From assembly GCF_014653695.1 (NCBI RefSeq), contig NZ_BNAR01000003.1:453528-517527 (forward strand): DNA of 64,000 nucleotides, written 5' to 3'. The notes beneath the pieces were generated by a model. It searched no databases. It had not been told where the DNA came from and saw only the letters and a list, made by a program, of their open reading frames with translations. Shown here in pieces: positions 27,741 to 36,222 of this stretch. The number at the start of each line of letters is the position of its first letter. The first letter of the stretch is position 1. Both the position numbers and the translations under genes were made by a program. This DNA comes from Lentzea cavernae. Its GTDB lineage: Bacteria > Actinomycetota > Actinomycetes > Mycobacteriales > Pseudonocardiaceae.

Positions 27741-27802
27741 GACAGCCCCGCCCCTGTCGCCCCTACGTGCGAGTCCTGGCGTCGGCGTGTCGGGCGGCGG
27801 GC

Positions 27803-27808
27803 TAGGGT
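27803..27808 (+). promoter_or_regulatory. -10 element of the proline dehydrogenase gene, leaderless
   Basis: TAGGGT lies 6 nt before the GTG at 27815. Confidence 0.45.
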
Positions 27809-27814
27809 TCGGGG

Positions 27815-28711
27815 GTGAACCCGCTGCGAGCGTTGATCATGGCCGCGTCTCGCAACGAGGCGGTCCGGCATCTGGTCGCCAACGCGCCGATCAGCCGTGA
27901 CGTCGTGAAGCGGTTCGTCGCGGGCGAGACCACCAAAGATGCGGTCGAGGTCGTGCGGGGTCTTGGGCTGCCGGTGACCCTCGACTACTTGGGCGAGGAC
28001 ACGAAGGACGAGGCCCAGGCGGAGAAGACGGTTCAGGCGTACCTGGAGTTGCTCGACGCGTTGCACGCGGCGGGGTTGGCGGAGAACGCCGAGGTCAGCG
28101 TCAAGTTGAGTGCTGTCGGGCAGTCGCTCGACGAGGCGCTCGCCCTGACGAATGCCTCCCGGATCTGTGCCGCCGCCGAGCAGTGCGGGACCACGGTCAC
28201 GCTCGACATGGAGGACCACACCACCACCGACTCGACGCTGCGGGTGCTGGAGGAGTTGCGGCGCAGCTGGCCGTGGGTGGGGGCGGTGTTGCAGACGTAC
28301 CTGCACCGGACGCTGGACGACTGCCGGCGGCTCTCGGGGGCCGGGAGCAGGGTGCGGCTGGTCAAGGGGGCTTACGCGGAGCCTCCCGAGGTTGCGATTC
28401 AGGATCCATCAGAGGTTGATCTGAACTACGTGCGGTGTGTGAACGTTCTCCTCGCTGGAGAGGGTTACCCGATGTTCGCCACGCACGACCCCAGGCTGAT
28501 CGAAATCATTGGCGAGCGGGCGCGCTGGTATGACAAAACTGACTTCGAGTACCAGATGCTCTACGGCATCCGGACCGAGGAGCAGAGGCGGCTCGGGACT
28601 CGCGTTTATGTTCCCTACGGTGAGCAGTGGTACGGATATCTCATGCGGCGACTAGCAGAACGGCCTGCCAACGTGACCTTTTTCCTGCGGTCGCTGGCCA
28701 GCCGCTCATGA
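27815..28711 (+). CDS. proline dehydrogenase (monofunctional)
   Basis: The enzyme oxidises L-proline to pyrroline-5-carboxylate with FAD. The 298-residue (beta-alpha)8 protein shows VTLDYLGEDTKDEAQAEKTV, VSVKLSAVGQSLD, VTLDMEDHTTTDSTLRVLEE, VLQTYLHRTLDDC, VRLVKGAYAEPPEVAI, MFATHDPRLIEII, FEYQMLYGIRTEEQRRL and RVYVPYGEQWYGYLMRRLAERP, the usual flavin and substrate motifs. It is in one operon with a thioesterase-like gene and is followed by proC, so proline oxidation and synthesis genes are side by side. The GTG start is fixed by the -10 element just upstream. Confidence 0.95.
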   Translation: MNPLRALIMAASRNEAVRHLVANAPISRDVVKRFVAGETTKDAVEVVRGLGLPVTLDYLGEDTKDEAQAEKTVQAYLELLDALHAAGLAENAEVSVKLSAVGQSLDEALALTNASRICAAAEQCGTTVTLDMEDHTTTDSTLRVLEELRRSWPWVGAVLQTYLHRTLDDCRRLSGAGSRVRLVKGAYAEPPEVAIQDPSEVDLNYVRCVNVLLAGEGYPMFATHDPRLIEIIGERARWYDKTDFEYQMLYGIRTEEQRRLGTRVYVPYGEQWYGYLMRRLAERPANVTFFLRSLASRS

Positions 28712-29490
28712 CCTTCTCGAAGTCCAGTGCGGTGCGGTCGCTCGGTGACGGAACTTTCACCGCGTCCCTGCCCGCCGAGTGGACCGTCGGGCCCAAGCCC
28801 CACGGTGGTTTCCTCCTCGCGGTGATGACCCGTGCGGCCGCCCAGGTGGCCGAGGGTGATCCGTTGGCGGTGTCCGCGCAGTTCCTGCGGGTGCCGGAGG
28901 TCGGGCCCGTGCTCGTGCGCACCGACGTGCGCAAGGCGGGGCGGACGGCCACGGTCATCGCGGTGTCCTTGGAGCAGCGCGGTCAGGTGTGCGTGGAGGC
29001 GTCGGTGACGACGGGGCGCATCCCCGAGCACCGGGCCGACTACGTGAACCTGCCGGCGATGCCCGCGGCGCCGCCGCCCGGTGCGGTGGAGCTCGGGACG
29101 TTCCCGACCGGCGGGAGCTACAAGGTGGGCGCGTTGTGCGACCTGCGGGTCGACCGCGAGTCGGCGACGTTCCTCGACCGGCGCACGGACGGGCCGTTGA
29201 CGTTGAAGCTGTGGGCGCGGCCGATCGACGAGCAGCCGGACCCGTACTTCGCGTTGCTCGCGGGCGACCTGTCGATGCCGGTGACGTTCAACCTCGGGCG
29301 TTTCGGCTGGTCACCGACGGTGCAGCTGACGGCGTTGCTGCGGGCGCGGCCGGCTCCCGGCTGGTTGCGCATCCACGTCACGTGCCAGGCGGTGCACGGC
29401 CAGTGGTTCGACGAGGACGCCACGGTCATCGACTCGGCGGGGCGCCTGGTGTGCCAGGCACGGCAGCTTGCGCTGACACCCGCTGTGTGA
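28708..29490 (+). CDS. thioesterase-like (double hotdog) protein
   Basis: This 260-residue double hotdog-fold protein of the acyl-CoA thioesterase II-like family has GPKPHGGFLLAVMTRAAAQVA, VSAQFLRVPEVGPVLVRTDVRKAG and, in the second half, RFGWSPTVQLTALLRARPAPGWLRIH. Substrate and activity are unproven. It overlaps the proline dehydrogenase stop (ATGA) and ends 10 bp before proC. Confidence 0.88.
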   Translation: MTFSKSSAVRSLGDGTFTASLPAEWTVGPKPHGGFLLAVMTRAAAQVAEGDPLAVSAQFLRVPEVGPVLVRTDVRKAGRTATVIAVSLEQRGQVCVEASVTTGRIPEHRADYVNLPAMPAAPPPGAVELGTFPTGGSYKVGALCDLRVDRESATFLDRRTDGPLTLKLWARPIDEQPDPYFALLAGDLSMPVTFNLGRFGWSPTVQLTALLRARPAPGWLRIHVTCQAVHGQWFDEDATVIDSAGRLVCQARQLALTPAV

Positions 29491-29500
29491 GACTTGACCG

Positions 29501-30310
29501 ATGACGAAGATCGCGGTGCTCGGCGCGGGAAAGATCGGTGAAGCGCTGCTGTCCGGCCTTCTGCAGGGCGGCCGCGCGGCCACCGATCTGATGTTCACGG
29601 AGAAGCACGAGTCCCGTGCCAAGGCGCTGACCGAGCAGTACGGGTTCGAGGCCGTCACGGTCGCGGGCGCGGCGGCGCAGGCCGGCGTGCTGGTCGTGGC
29701 GGTCAAGCCGCAGGACATCGAGCCGTTGCTCACCGAGCTCGCGCCGGTGCTGCGTCCCGGCACCCTGATCGTCTCGCTGTGCGCGGGCCTGCCGACGGCC
29801 CTGTACGAGCGCAGGCTGCCCGAGGGCACCCCGGTGGTGCGGGTCATGCCGAACACGCCGATGGTCGTCGGTGAGGCGATGAGCGCCGTTTCCGGTGGTT
29901 CCAACGCGACCCCCGAGCACCTGAAGGTCGTCGAGGAGCTGCTGTCGACCGTGGGCAAGGTCGCGGTGGTGCCGGAGTCGCAGCAGGACGCGGTGACGGC
30001 GCTGTCGGGCTCAGGGCCCGCGTACTTCTTCTTCCTGGTCGAGGCGATGATCGATGCGGGCATCCTGCTCGGCATCCCGCGCGACCTTGCCTCGCAGCTC
30101 ATCATCCAGTCCGCGGTGGGCGCCGCGACGATGCTCAACGAGGGCACCAACCACCCCGTGATCCTGCGCGAGGCGGTCACCTCGCCCGCCGGCACGACCA
30201 TCATGGCCATCCGCGAGCTGGAGAAGCACGGCGTCCGCGCGGCCCTCCTGGCGGCCATCGAGAGCGCCCGCGACCGGTCCGTCGAGCTGGGGAAGCAGCA
30301 CGAGGACTGA
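29501..30310 (+). CDS. proC: pyrroline-5-carboxylate reductase
   Basis: ProC reduces pyrroline-5-carboxylate to L-proline with NAD(P)H, the last step of proline synthesis. The 269 residues show the Rossmann start MTKIAVLGAGKIGEALLSGL, VVAVKPQDI, RVMPNTPMVVGEAMSAVS and the C-terminal signature LSGSGPAYFFFLVEAMID plus VTSPAGTTIMAIRELEKHGVRAAL. It is at the Rv0500 position. Confidence 0.97.
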   Translation: MTKIAVLGAGKIGEALLSGLLQGGRAATDLMFTEKHESRAKALTEQYGFEAVTVAGAAAQAGVLVVAVKPQDIEPLLTELAPVLRPGTLIVSLCAGLPTALYERRLPEGTPVVRVMPNTPMVVGEAMSAVSGGSNATPEHLKVVEELLSTVGKVAVVPESQQDAVTALSGSGPAYFFFLVEAMIDAGILLGIPRDLASQLIIQSAVGAATMLNEGTNHPVILREAVTSPAGTTIMAIRELEKHGVRAALLAAIESARDRSVELGKQHED

Positions 30311-30384
30311 CCGAAGTGAGGGCCCGGCCCCACTTGGACGTCGCAGGAGTCACACCAGTCCCGCTACTCTCAGGGCAGCACGTG

Positions 30385-30425
30385 CGTGTCGAACCGTCGG
30401 TGGGGAAGACCGACGGCACGACACG
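30385..30425. other. two-tier hairpin upstream of the HTH gene
   Basis: CGTGTCG (30385-30391) pairs with CGACACG (30419-30425), and inside it CCGTCGGT pairs with ACCGACGG (30394-30401 with 30409-30416) over GGGGAAG. It lies in the leader of the excisionase-like gene and could be an RNA element or a protein-binding palindrome. Confidence 0.5.
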
Positions 30426-30446
30426 TGTCGAAGGATGCGGTGATTC

Positions 30447-30659
30447 ATGCCTGCGAAGGAGAACGAACGAACGGGCCTCGCTCAGGTGCAGTTCCTGACG
30501 GTGGCCGAAGTGGCGTCGATGATGCGGGTCTCCAAGATGACCGTGTACCGCCTGGTGCACTCCGGCGAGCTGCCCGCTGTGCGGGTCGGCAAGTCGTTCA
30601 GGGTGCCGGAAAAAGCGGTGCACGCCTACCTGGAGAACGCGTACTTCGACGCTGGCTGA
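30447..30659 (+). CDS. small MerR/excisionase-type helix-turn-helix protein
   Basis: This 70-residue protein is a single winged helix-turn-helix: QFLTVAEVASMMRVSKMTVYR, then LVHSGELPAVRVGKSFRVPEKAVHAYLE. It matches the Rv0500A family, conserved between proC and the bS22 gene, and is a distant relative of BldC. It is probably a DNA-binding regulator with a conserved but unassigned role. Confidence 0.92.
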   Translation: MPAKENERTGLAQVQFLTVAEVASMMRVSKMTVYRLVHSGELPAVRVGKSFRVPEKAVHAYLENAYFDAG

Positions 30660-30680
30660 AAGCTGGCGAACCCCGCCGGG

Positions 30681-30686
30681 TAGACT
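30681..30686 (+). promoter_or_regulatory. possible -10 element for the bS22-like gene
   Basis: TAGACT in the 120-bp gap before the small ribosomal-type gene is a good -10 match. The -35 region is weak (GAAAGC at 17 nt). Confidence 0.35.
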
Positions 30687-30779
30687 GGTAGGCCGATCGT
30701 GCTTACCGGCGCGCCGTGCTTGACACGGCCAAGGCTGGGGCGCGCCAGTCAAAGCAACGTCTAGAGCTAAGGAACCCGC

Positions 30780-30881
30780 ATGGGCTCGGTCATCAAGAAG
30801 CGCCGCAAGCGCATGTCGAAGAAGAAGCACCGCAAGCTGCTGCGCAAGACCAGGGTCCAGCGCAGGAAGCGCGGCAAGTAA
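30780..30881 (+). CDS. bS22-like / AURKAIP1-COX24 domain small basic protein
   Basis: The whole protein is 33 residues: [20 protein letters not shown] followed by [13 protein letters not shown]. Almost half are Lys or Arg. It matches the small actinobacterial ribosome-associated protein (Rv0500B type; bS22 in mycobacterial ribosomes), which sits near the decoding centre. AAGGA precedes the ATG and a strong terminator follows. Confidence 0.93.
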   Translation: MGSVIKKRRKRMSKKKHRKLLRKTRVQRRKRGK

Positions 30882-30896
30882 GCCCGCATGCGCTCT

Positions 30897-30934
30897 GCCG
30901 CCGCCGTTCCCCTCTCGCAGGGGGCCGGCGGCGG
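30897..30934 (+). terminator. terminator after the bS22-like gene
   Basis: GCCGCCGCCGTTCCCC (30897-30912) faces GGGGGCCGGCGGCGG (30920-30934), a very stable G/C stem, with TTTT shortly after it (30940-30943). Confidence 0.75.
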
Positions 30935-31155
30935 TCGCGTTTTCTCCGGCGTCCTGACCTGTTCGGGGGCTTGCGCTGATCCGGGATGTCACTCCTCGGG
31001 ACAGCGCGGCACACCACGGGAACGGGGGCCGCCGTTCGGGTGATAGGCCAGTAAAGGCTGCGTGACCTGCGTCAAGACGGCGTTCCGGCCCCCTCCGGTT
31101 TCCGAATCGGTCTGTAGCATCGACCAATCGCACCACCCTTCGTGCTTGGAGTCGC

Positions 31156-32193
31156 ATGACGCCCAAGGTCGTCCTCGTCACCGGAGTCAGCCGCTTCCTC
31201 GGCGGCCACCTCGCCGCGCGCTTCGCCGCGAACCCGGACATCGAGCGCGTGCTCGGTGTGGACACCGAGCCGCCGCCACGCGATCTGCTGCGCCGGATGG
31301 GCCGTGCGGAGTTCGTGCGGGCCGACATCCGCAACCCGCTGATCAGCAAGGTCATCTCCACCGCGAACGTGGACACGGTCGTCCACGCCTCCGTCACCGC
31401 GAGCCCCGCCGGGCCCACCGGCCGCACGGTGATGAAGGAGATGAACGTCATCGGCACCATGCAGCTGCTGGCCGCGTGCCAGAAGTCGCCCAAGGTGCAG
31501 AAGCTCGTCGTGAAGTCCACCAGCGCCGTCTACGGGTCCAGCAGCCGCGACCCGGCGGTGTTCACCGAGGACATGGGTCCCAAGGACCTGCCGTCGTCCG
31601 GCTACGCCAAGGACGCGGTCGAGGTCGAGGGGTACGTGCGCGGGTTCGGCCGCCGCAGGCCGGACGTGAACGTCACCACGCTGCGCTTCACGAACTTCAT
31701 CGGCCCGCGCATCGACACGGTGCTGACGCGCTACTTCGCCCTACCGGTCGTGCCCACCGTCATGGGCTACGACGCTCGTGTGCAGCTGCTGCACTCCGAG
31801 GACGCACTGGCGGTCCTGGAACGCGCGACGCTGCACGACCTGCCAGGCGTGTTCAACGTGGGAGGCGACGGCGTGCTGCTGCTGTCGCAGGCGATCAGGC
31901 GGGCGGGCAGGCTGAACCTGCCGGTGCCCAGCGGCGCCGTGCCCACCGTCGGAGGCTTCTTCCGGAGCGCCCGGCTCGTCGACTTCTCGCCCGACCAGAT
32001 GAGGTTCCTCAACTGGGGGCGCGTGGTCGACACCACCCTGCTGAAGAAGGAGTTCGGGTTCACGCCGCGGTGGACCACCCAGCAGGCGTTCGACGACTAC
32101 GTGAGCGGCCGGGGTCTGAAGCCGCTCATCGACCAGGAGACGATCGACGCCGCGGAACGGGGAATCCTCGACGCGGCCGCTCGTTTCCGCTGA
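31156..32193 (+). CDS. NAD-dependent epimerase/dehydratase (GalE2-like)
   Basis: This 345-residue extended SDR at the Rv0501 position has KVVLVTGVSRFLGGHLAARFA (nucleotide-binding, with GVSRFLGG for GxxGxxG), VDTVVHASV, KSTSAVYGSS and SGYAKDAVE (the YxxxK pair). The C-terminal part differs from true UDP-galactose epimerases, so the sugar substrate is unknown. A TAGCAT box at 31117-31122 may be the promoter. The acyltransferase follows 25 bp downstream. Confidence 0.92.
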   Translation: MTPKVVLVTGVSRFLGGHLAARFAANPDIERVLGVDTEPPPRDLLRRMGRAEFVRADIRNPLISKVISTANVDTVVHASVTASPAGPTGRTVMKEMNVIGTMQLLAACQKSPKVQKLVVKSTSAVYGSSSRDPAVFTEDMGPKDLPSSGYAKDAVEVEGYVRGFGRRRPDVNVTTLRFTNFIGPRIDTVLTRYFALPVVPTVMGYDARVQLLHSEDALAVLERATLHDLPGVFNVGGDGVLLLSQAIRRAGRLNLPVPSGAVPTVGGFFRSARLVDFSPDQMRFLNWGRVVDTTLLKKEFGFTPRWTTQQAFDDYVSGRGLKPLIDQETIDAAERGILDAAARFR

Positions 32194-32218
32194 TCTTCGC
32201 CATGAGGAGATGAACGCA

Positions 32219-33169
32219 GTGGCAGGAGCACGCGTTATCCCGCTGCACGACCCGGAACGCGACGCCGCGCGCAGATCGCGCCACGTCGAGGTGGTTCCCG
32301 AGCCCGAGCAGCAGCAGTCCGCGACACCGGACTGGGAACGCAGGCTGACCGACCTGCTGTCGTTCGCGCGCAGGCGGATCGCGGGCGACTACCAGGTCGA
32401 CGAGTTCGGGTTCGACCGCGACCTCACCGAGAACGTGCTGATGCCGCCGCTGAAGCCGTTGTACGAGAAGTGGTTCCGCGTCGAGACCATCGGCATGAAC
32501 AACATCCCGCCGGCCGGTGGCGCGCTGATCGTGGCGAACCACTCCGGCACGGTGCCGCTCGACGCGCTGATGACGTCGTTCGGCATCGCGTCCGAGCACC
32601 CGGCCCACCGCCACATGCGCATGCTCGGCGCCGACCTGGTCTTCCGCACGCCGGTGCTGGGCGCGCTGGCCCGCAAGTCCGGCCAGACCCTGGCCTGCAA
32701 CCCGGACGCCGAGCGGCTCATGTCGTCCGGTGAGCTCGTGGGCGTGTGGCCGGAGGGCTTCAAGGGCATCGGCAAGCCGTACAAGGACCGCTACAAGCTG
32801 CAGCGCTTCGGCCGCGGCGGCTTCGTGTCGGCGGCGCTGAAGACCGGTGCGCCGATCATCCCGTGCTCGATCGTCGGGGCCGAGGAGATCTACCCGATGA
32901 TCGGCGACATCAAGGCGCTCGCCCGGTTGCTGGGCTTCCCGTACTTCCCGGTGACGCCGTTCTTCCCGCTGCTGGGCCCGCTGGGCGCCATCCCGCTGCC
33001 CTCGAAGTGGTACATCGAGTTCGGCGAGCCGATCCGCACCGACGTGTTCGGCGAGAACGCGGCCGACGACCCGATGCTCGTCTTCAACCTCACCGACCAG
33101 GTGCGGGAGACGATCCAGCAGACCCTGTACCGGCTGCTCACCCAGCGCCGAAACGTGTTCCTCGGCTGA
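32219..33169 (+). CDS. lysophospholipid acyltransferase-family protein
   Basis: This PlsC-like acyltransferase at the Rv0502 position has the catalytic HX4D motif in IVANHSGTVPLDALM, then VWPEGFKGIGKPYKDRY, GAPIIPCSIVGAEE and the hydrophobic LLGFPYFPVTPFFPLLGPLG that would dip into the membrane. It probably esterifies glycerolipid or glycolipid acceptors at the inner membrane face. I chose the GTG at 32219 (M-AGARVIPLHD) because AGGAG at 32205-32209 is 9 nt before it, while the ATG at 32210 touches AGGAG. It overlaps the convergent fusion gene by 32 bp. Confidence 0.9.
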   Translation: MAGARVIPLHDPERDAARRSRHVEVVPEPEQQQSATPDWERRLTDLLSFARRRIAGDYQVDEFGFDRDLTENVLMPPLKPLYEKWFRVETIGMNNIPPAGGALIVANHSGTVPLDALMTSFGIASEHPAHRHMRMLGADLVFRTPVLGALARKSGQTLACNPDAERLMSSGELVGVWPEGFKGIGKPYKDRYKLQRFGRGGFVSAALKTGAPIIPCSIVGAEEIYPMIGDIKALARLLGFPYFPVTPFFPLLGPLGAIPLPSKWYIEFGEPIRTDVFGENAADDPMLVFNLTDQVRETIQQTLYRLLTQRRNVFLG

Positions 33170-34409
33170 TCAGGTCCTGCACCTCGGCATAACCGAACGC
33201 CGGCGCCGTCCCCCCGTCGCGCACCGCCCGCGCGGTCGCGACGGTGTGGTGCAGGGCCGCCCTGAACAGCAGCGATCCCGTGCTGATCCTGCGCACACCG
33301 AGCTCGCCGAGCTCCTTCGGCGTGCGCTGCTGGGCCAGCACGTTCAGCGGTGCGAGGGCCGCGAGCCGCTCGATCTCACGCGGCTCGGTCAGGCCCGCCA
33401 CGAAGATCCCGTCCGCGCCGGCGTCGACGTAGCGCCGCGCGCGGTCCTCGGTCTCCTCGAGGGCCGTGCCGAGCCAGTGGGTGTCGATGCGGGCGTTGAG
33501 GAACACGCCCGGCGCGCGCTCCTTGACGGCCCTGATGAGCTCCGCCTGCTCCTGCGGGGCGGCGAGGCCGTGCGGGCGGCCGTCCTCCAGGTTGACGCCC
33601 GCCACGCCGAGCCCGGCCACGAGCTCACCGACCTCCTCCGGCGCCGCGCCGAACCCGGACTCCAGGTCGGCCGTGACGGGGAACGGCAGGTCCGCGAGTA
33701 TTCGCGCGAGCGCGACGGCCTGCACTCCCGCGAGCCCGGCGCCGTCCTCGATGCCGTGCGAGGCGGCCACCCCGAGGCTCGTCGTGCCGACCGCGAGGAA
33801 CCCACCGGCGTGCAGGGCGACGGCCGACGCGTAGTCCCAGGCGTTCGGGAGGACCAGCGGCTCCGCCTGGTGGTGCATCGCCCTGAACGCCATGTTCTTG
33901 GCGATACGGGTGGCCAGGCGCCTCCCCGGGCAGACGTGGGGGCCGTGGCCGAACGGGTGCTCCTGGAGGCTGACCTCGACCACGCCCTCAGACGTCTGCC
34001 TGCGGGTGACCGGGACCGGCGGTGCGGTGTCGCCGGTGCCCAGGTGCCCGGCGAGGGCGTGCGTGGCGGCCCAGGCCTGCACGAGCAGGCCGATCCGAGC
34101 CGCAGCCTCCTCGTCGTGGTTCGTGACCAGTCGCTCCACGGCCGCGTCGGCGTTCGCGGTGATCGGCTCGTGGGGCTGGTAGCTCGGGGCGATCAGGGCG
34201 ATGTCGTCCAGCGAGCCCGGCAGGCCGAGCGCGGTGGCGAGCTCGTCGAGGGTGGTGGCCTCCACGCCGTCCAGCAGCCGCTCGGTCAGGGCCCGCCTGC
34301 GGGTGTGCTCGTGGCCGTTGCTGAACCTGACGACGGACGACCTGAGCCACGCCACGCCGACGTCCCCCGGCGGGACGGACGGGACCGGCAGCAGCAGCTC
34401 TTCGCTCAT
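33138..34409 (-). CDS. fusion of a P450-like fragment and a PEP mutase/isocitrate lyase-family enzyme
   Basis: One uninterrupted frame of 423 codons carries two unrelated modules. Residues 1-172 look like a shortened cytochrome P450: SVVRFSNGHEHTRRRALTERL resembles the heme-propionate helix, and EHPFGHGPHVCPGRRLA is the FGxGxHxCxG heme-ligand loop with Cys160. No ExxR helix is evident, and the roughly 50 residues that normally follow the cysteine are absent. Residues 173-423 (from MAFRAMHHQAEPLVLPNAWD) are a complete PEP mutase-type barrel with VTADLESGFG and GVNLEDGRPHG, of about 250 residues like free-standing members. An internal start at Met173 is possible, but no good ribosome-binding site precedes it. 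The gene is divergent from an ArsR regulator. Confidence 0.85.
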   Translation of the reverse strand: MSEELLLPVPSVPPGDVGVAWLRSSVVRFSNGHEHTRRRALTERLLDGVEATTLDELATALGLPGSLDDIALIAPSYQPHEPITANADAAVERLVTNHDEEAAARIGLLVQAWAATHALAGHLGTGDTAPPVPVTRRQTSEGVVEVSLQEHPFGHGPHVCPGRRLATRIAKNMAFRAMHHQAEPLVLPNAWDYASAVALHAGGFLAVGTTSLGVAASHGIEDGAGLAGVQAVALARILADLPFPVTADLESGFGAAPEEVGELVAGLGVAGVNLEDGRPHGLAAPQEQAELIRAVKERAPGVFLNARIDTHWLGTALEETEDRARRYVDAGADGIFVAGLTEPREIERLAALAPLNVLAQQRTPKELGELGVRRISTGSLLFRAALHHTVATARAVRDGGTAPAFGYAEVQDLISRGTRFGAG

Positions 34410-34417
34410 GCCGCACG

Positions 34418-34423
34418 ACGCTA
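34418..34423 (-). promoter_or_regulatory. -10 element of the fusion gene
   Basis: On the minus strand TAGCGT lies 8 nt before the ATG at 34409. Confidence 0.4.
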
Positions 34424-34475
34424 GGGCCTGGACGGTTCGGCGCCGGCCGAAGCGTCCCGGCCGCAGAATGGCGGG

Positions 34476-35180
34476 GTGGAAGCACTCGCCCAGGTAGCCG
34501 GTCTGCTCGCGGACTCCACCCGCGCCGCCATCTGCGGCGCCCTGCTCGACGGACGGGCGTGGACGGCCCGCGAGCTGGCCGCCCACGCCGGGGTGGCCGC
34601 GTCGACCGCCAGCGAGCACCTGACGAGGCTCGTCGAGGGCGGCCTGCTGGTCGAGCACCGACAGGGACGGCACCGGTACGTGGCGCTGGCCGGGCCGCAC
34701 GTCGCCGAGCTGCTGGAGGCGATGGCCGCGTTCGCCGGGCCGCGTGTACCGCCTCGCGGGTTGCGGGCGGCCGCGGTGTCGGAGGCGATGGCCAGGGGCC
34801 GGACCTGCTACGACCACCTCGCCGGTCGGCTCGGCGTCGCGCTGAAGGTGGGGCTGGTGGCGGCCGGGGTGCTGAGGACTGGGACGGCCGGGGTGGGCAA
34901 CGGCGACCTCGCGACCGCCGACCTGGCCGCCTCCGACCTCACCATCACCGAGCCGGGCATGGTCTGGCTGAAGGAGCTCGGCTTCGAGCCGGGCAACCGC
35001 CGGCTCACCCGGCCCTGCCTCGACTGGACCGAGCGCGTCCCCCACCTGGCAGGCGCAGCCGGAGCGTTCCTCTGCGAGGTGTTCCTCGACCGCGGCTGGA
35101 TCCGCCGGATCGGCACGTCCAGGGCCGTCCTGCTCACCCCCGAGGGCGAACAGGCGTGGAAGGACCTGGGCCTTACCTGA
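34476..35180 (+). CDS. ArsR-family winged-helix regulator
   Basis: This 234-residue protein starts at a GTG. The N-terminal ArsR/SmtB domain reads [41 protein letters not shown] and [23 protein letters not shown]. The C-terminal 130 residues contain [20 protein letters not shown] and a final [20 protein letters not shown], typical of the larger non-metal-sensing ArsR group. It probably controls the divergent P450-like/PEP mutase gene across the 66-bp space. Its end overlaps the convergent HAD gene by 8 bp. Confidence 0.9.
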   Translation: MEALAQVAGLLADSTRAAICGALLDGRAWTARELAAHAGVAASTASEHLTRLVEGGLLVEHRQGRHRYVALAGPHVAELLEAMAAFAGPRVPPRGLRAAAVSEAMARGRTCYDHLAGRLGVALKVGLVAAGVLRTGTAGVGNGDLATADLAASDLTITEPGMVWLKELGFEPGNRRLTRPCLDWTERVPHLAGAAGAFLCEVFLDRGWIRRIGTSRAVLLTPEGEQAWKDLGLT

Positions 35181-36069
35181 CCCGGCGCCGGTAGGCCATC
35201 GTCGCGGCCACGGCACCGACGAGCGCGCCCGCGCCCAGGACCGACGGGACGCCGATCTTGGCCGCCTTGCGGCCGGTGCGGAAGTCGCGGATCTCCCAGC
35301 CCTTGCGCCGCGAGACCTCGCGCAGCTGCGAGTCCGGGTTGACGGCCACGGCGGTGCCCACGACGGACAGCATCGGGACGTCGTTGGACGAGTCCGAGTA
35401 CGCGGTGCAGCGGCGCAGGTCGAGGCCCTCCTTGGCGGCCAGCGACCGCACGGCCTGTGCCTTGGCCTTGCCGTGCAGGAGGTCGCCGACGAGGCGGCCC
35501 GTGTAGATGCCGTTCTCCGACTCGGAGACGGTGCCGAGGGCGCCGGTCAGGCCGAGGCGGCGGGCGATGATCTGGGCGAGCTCGACGGGGGTGGCGGTGA
35601 CGAGCCAGACGCGCTGACCTGCGTCGAGGTGCATCTGGGCGAGGGCCTGGGTGCCCTTCCAGATGCGGTCGGCCATCAGCTCGTCGTAGATCTCCTCGCC
35701 CAGCGAGACGAGTTCCGCGACGGTGCGGCCGGAGACGAACGACAGGGCCTGTTCGCGGGAGGCCTTGACGGACTCCGGGTCCTCGCGGCCGCCCACGCGG
35801 AACTTCAGCTGCTGCCAGACGAAACCCGCGAGGTCGGACGTGGAGAAGTACTTGCGCGCGGCGAGGCCGCGGGCGAAGTGGAAGATCGACGCGCCCATCA
35901 TCATCGTGTTGTCCACGTCGAAGAAGGCCGCCGCCGTCAGGTCCGGTGGGACGGTCAGCGACGCTTCGAGCTCGGGCGCCATGGCGGCGGCCTGGATCGC
36001 CGCCTCTGCCGATGCCTCGCCGGCTAGCACGGCCAGCCGGTCGCTCTCCACGTCACGCTTGCTTGCCAT
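35173..36069 (-). CDS. HAD-IB family phosphatase (SerB-like) with C-terminal membrane tail
   Basis: The HAD motifs are [15 protein letters not shown] (motif I), [15 protein letters not shown] (II), the lysine of [15 protein letters not shown] and [15 protein letters not shown] (III). A C-terminal hydrophobic tail ([20 protein letters not shown]) suggests membrane attachment. It corresponds to the Rv0505c SerB1 group, often called phosphoserine phosphatase or a lysophospholipid phosphatase-like enzyme; the conserved neighbour Rv0502-type acyltransferase makes a lipid substrate plausible. Confidence 0.92.
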   Translation of the reverse strand: MASKRDVESDRLAVLAGEASAEAAIQAAAMAPELEASLTVPPDLTAAAFFDVDNTMMMGASIFHFARGLAARKYFSTSDLAGFVWQQLKFRVGGREDPESVKASREQALSFVSGRTVAELVSLGEEIYDELMADRIWKGTQALAQMHLDAGQRVWLVTATPVELAQIIARRLGLTGALGTVSESENGIYTGRLVGDLLHGKAKAQAVRSLAAKEGLDLRRCTAYSDSSNDVPMLSVVGTAVAVNPDSQLREVSRRKGWEIRDFRTGRKAAKIGVPSVLGAGALVGAVAATMAYRRRVR

Positions 36070-36075
36070 GTCGCA

Positions 36076-36081
36076 AGCCTA
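36076..36081 (-). promoter_or_regulatory. -10 element of the HAD gene, leaderless
   Basis: On the minus strand TAGGCT lies 6 nt before the ATG at 36069. Confidence 0.5.
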
Positions 36082-36222
36082 GCGATCTGAGTGCCCAACC
36101 TGTTCAGAGCTGGTGCAGAACGCCTTGGGCGCGTCGAGACACCGATGTCGGTCACGGCACGTGTCCGGGCCATCACGGGGTGGTGTACGCCGTTCGGTGG
36201 AAGCGGATGATCTACTTGGGCC

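Noticed and set aside
27061-27818. Open frames on both strands of the heptamer array (LAPRASR and RREARGA repeats)
   Set aside because: A 7-bp repeat stays open in several frames by itself. There is no ribosome-binding site, no sensible codon use and no domain.
34410-35216. Extension of the P450/PEP mutase frame to 692 residues
   Set aside because: The upstream part is antisense to the ArsR gene and has no family match. A -10 box and ATG fit at 34409.
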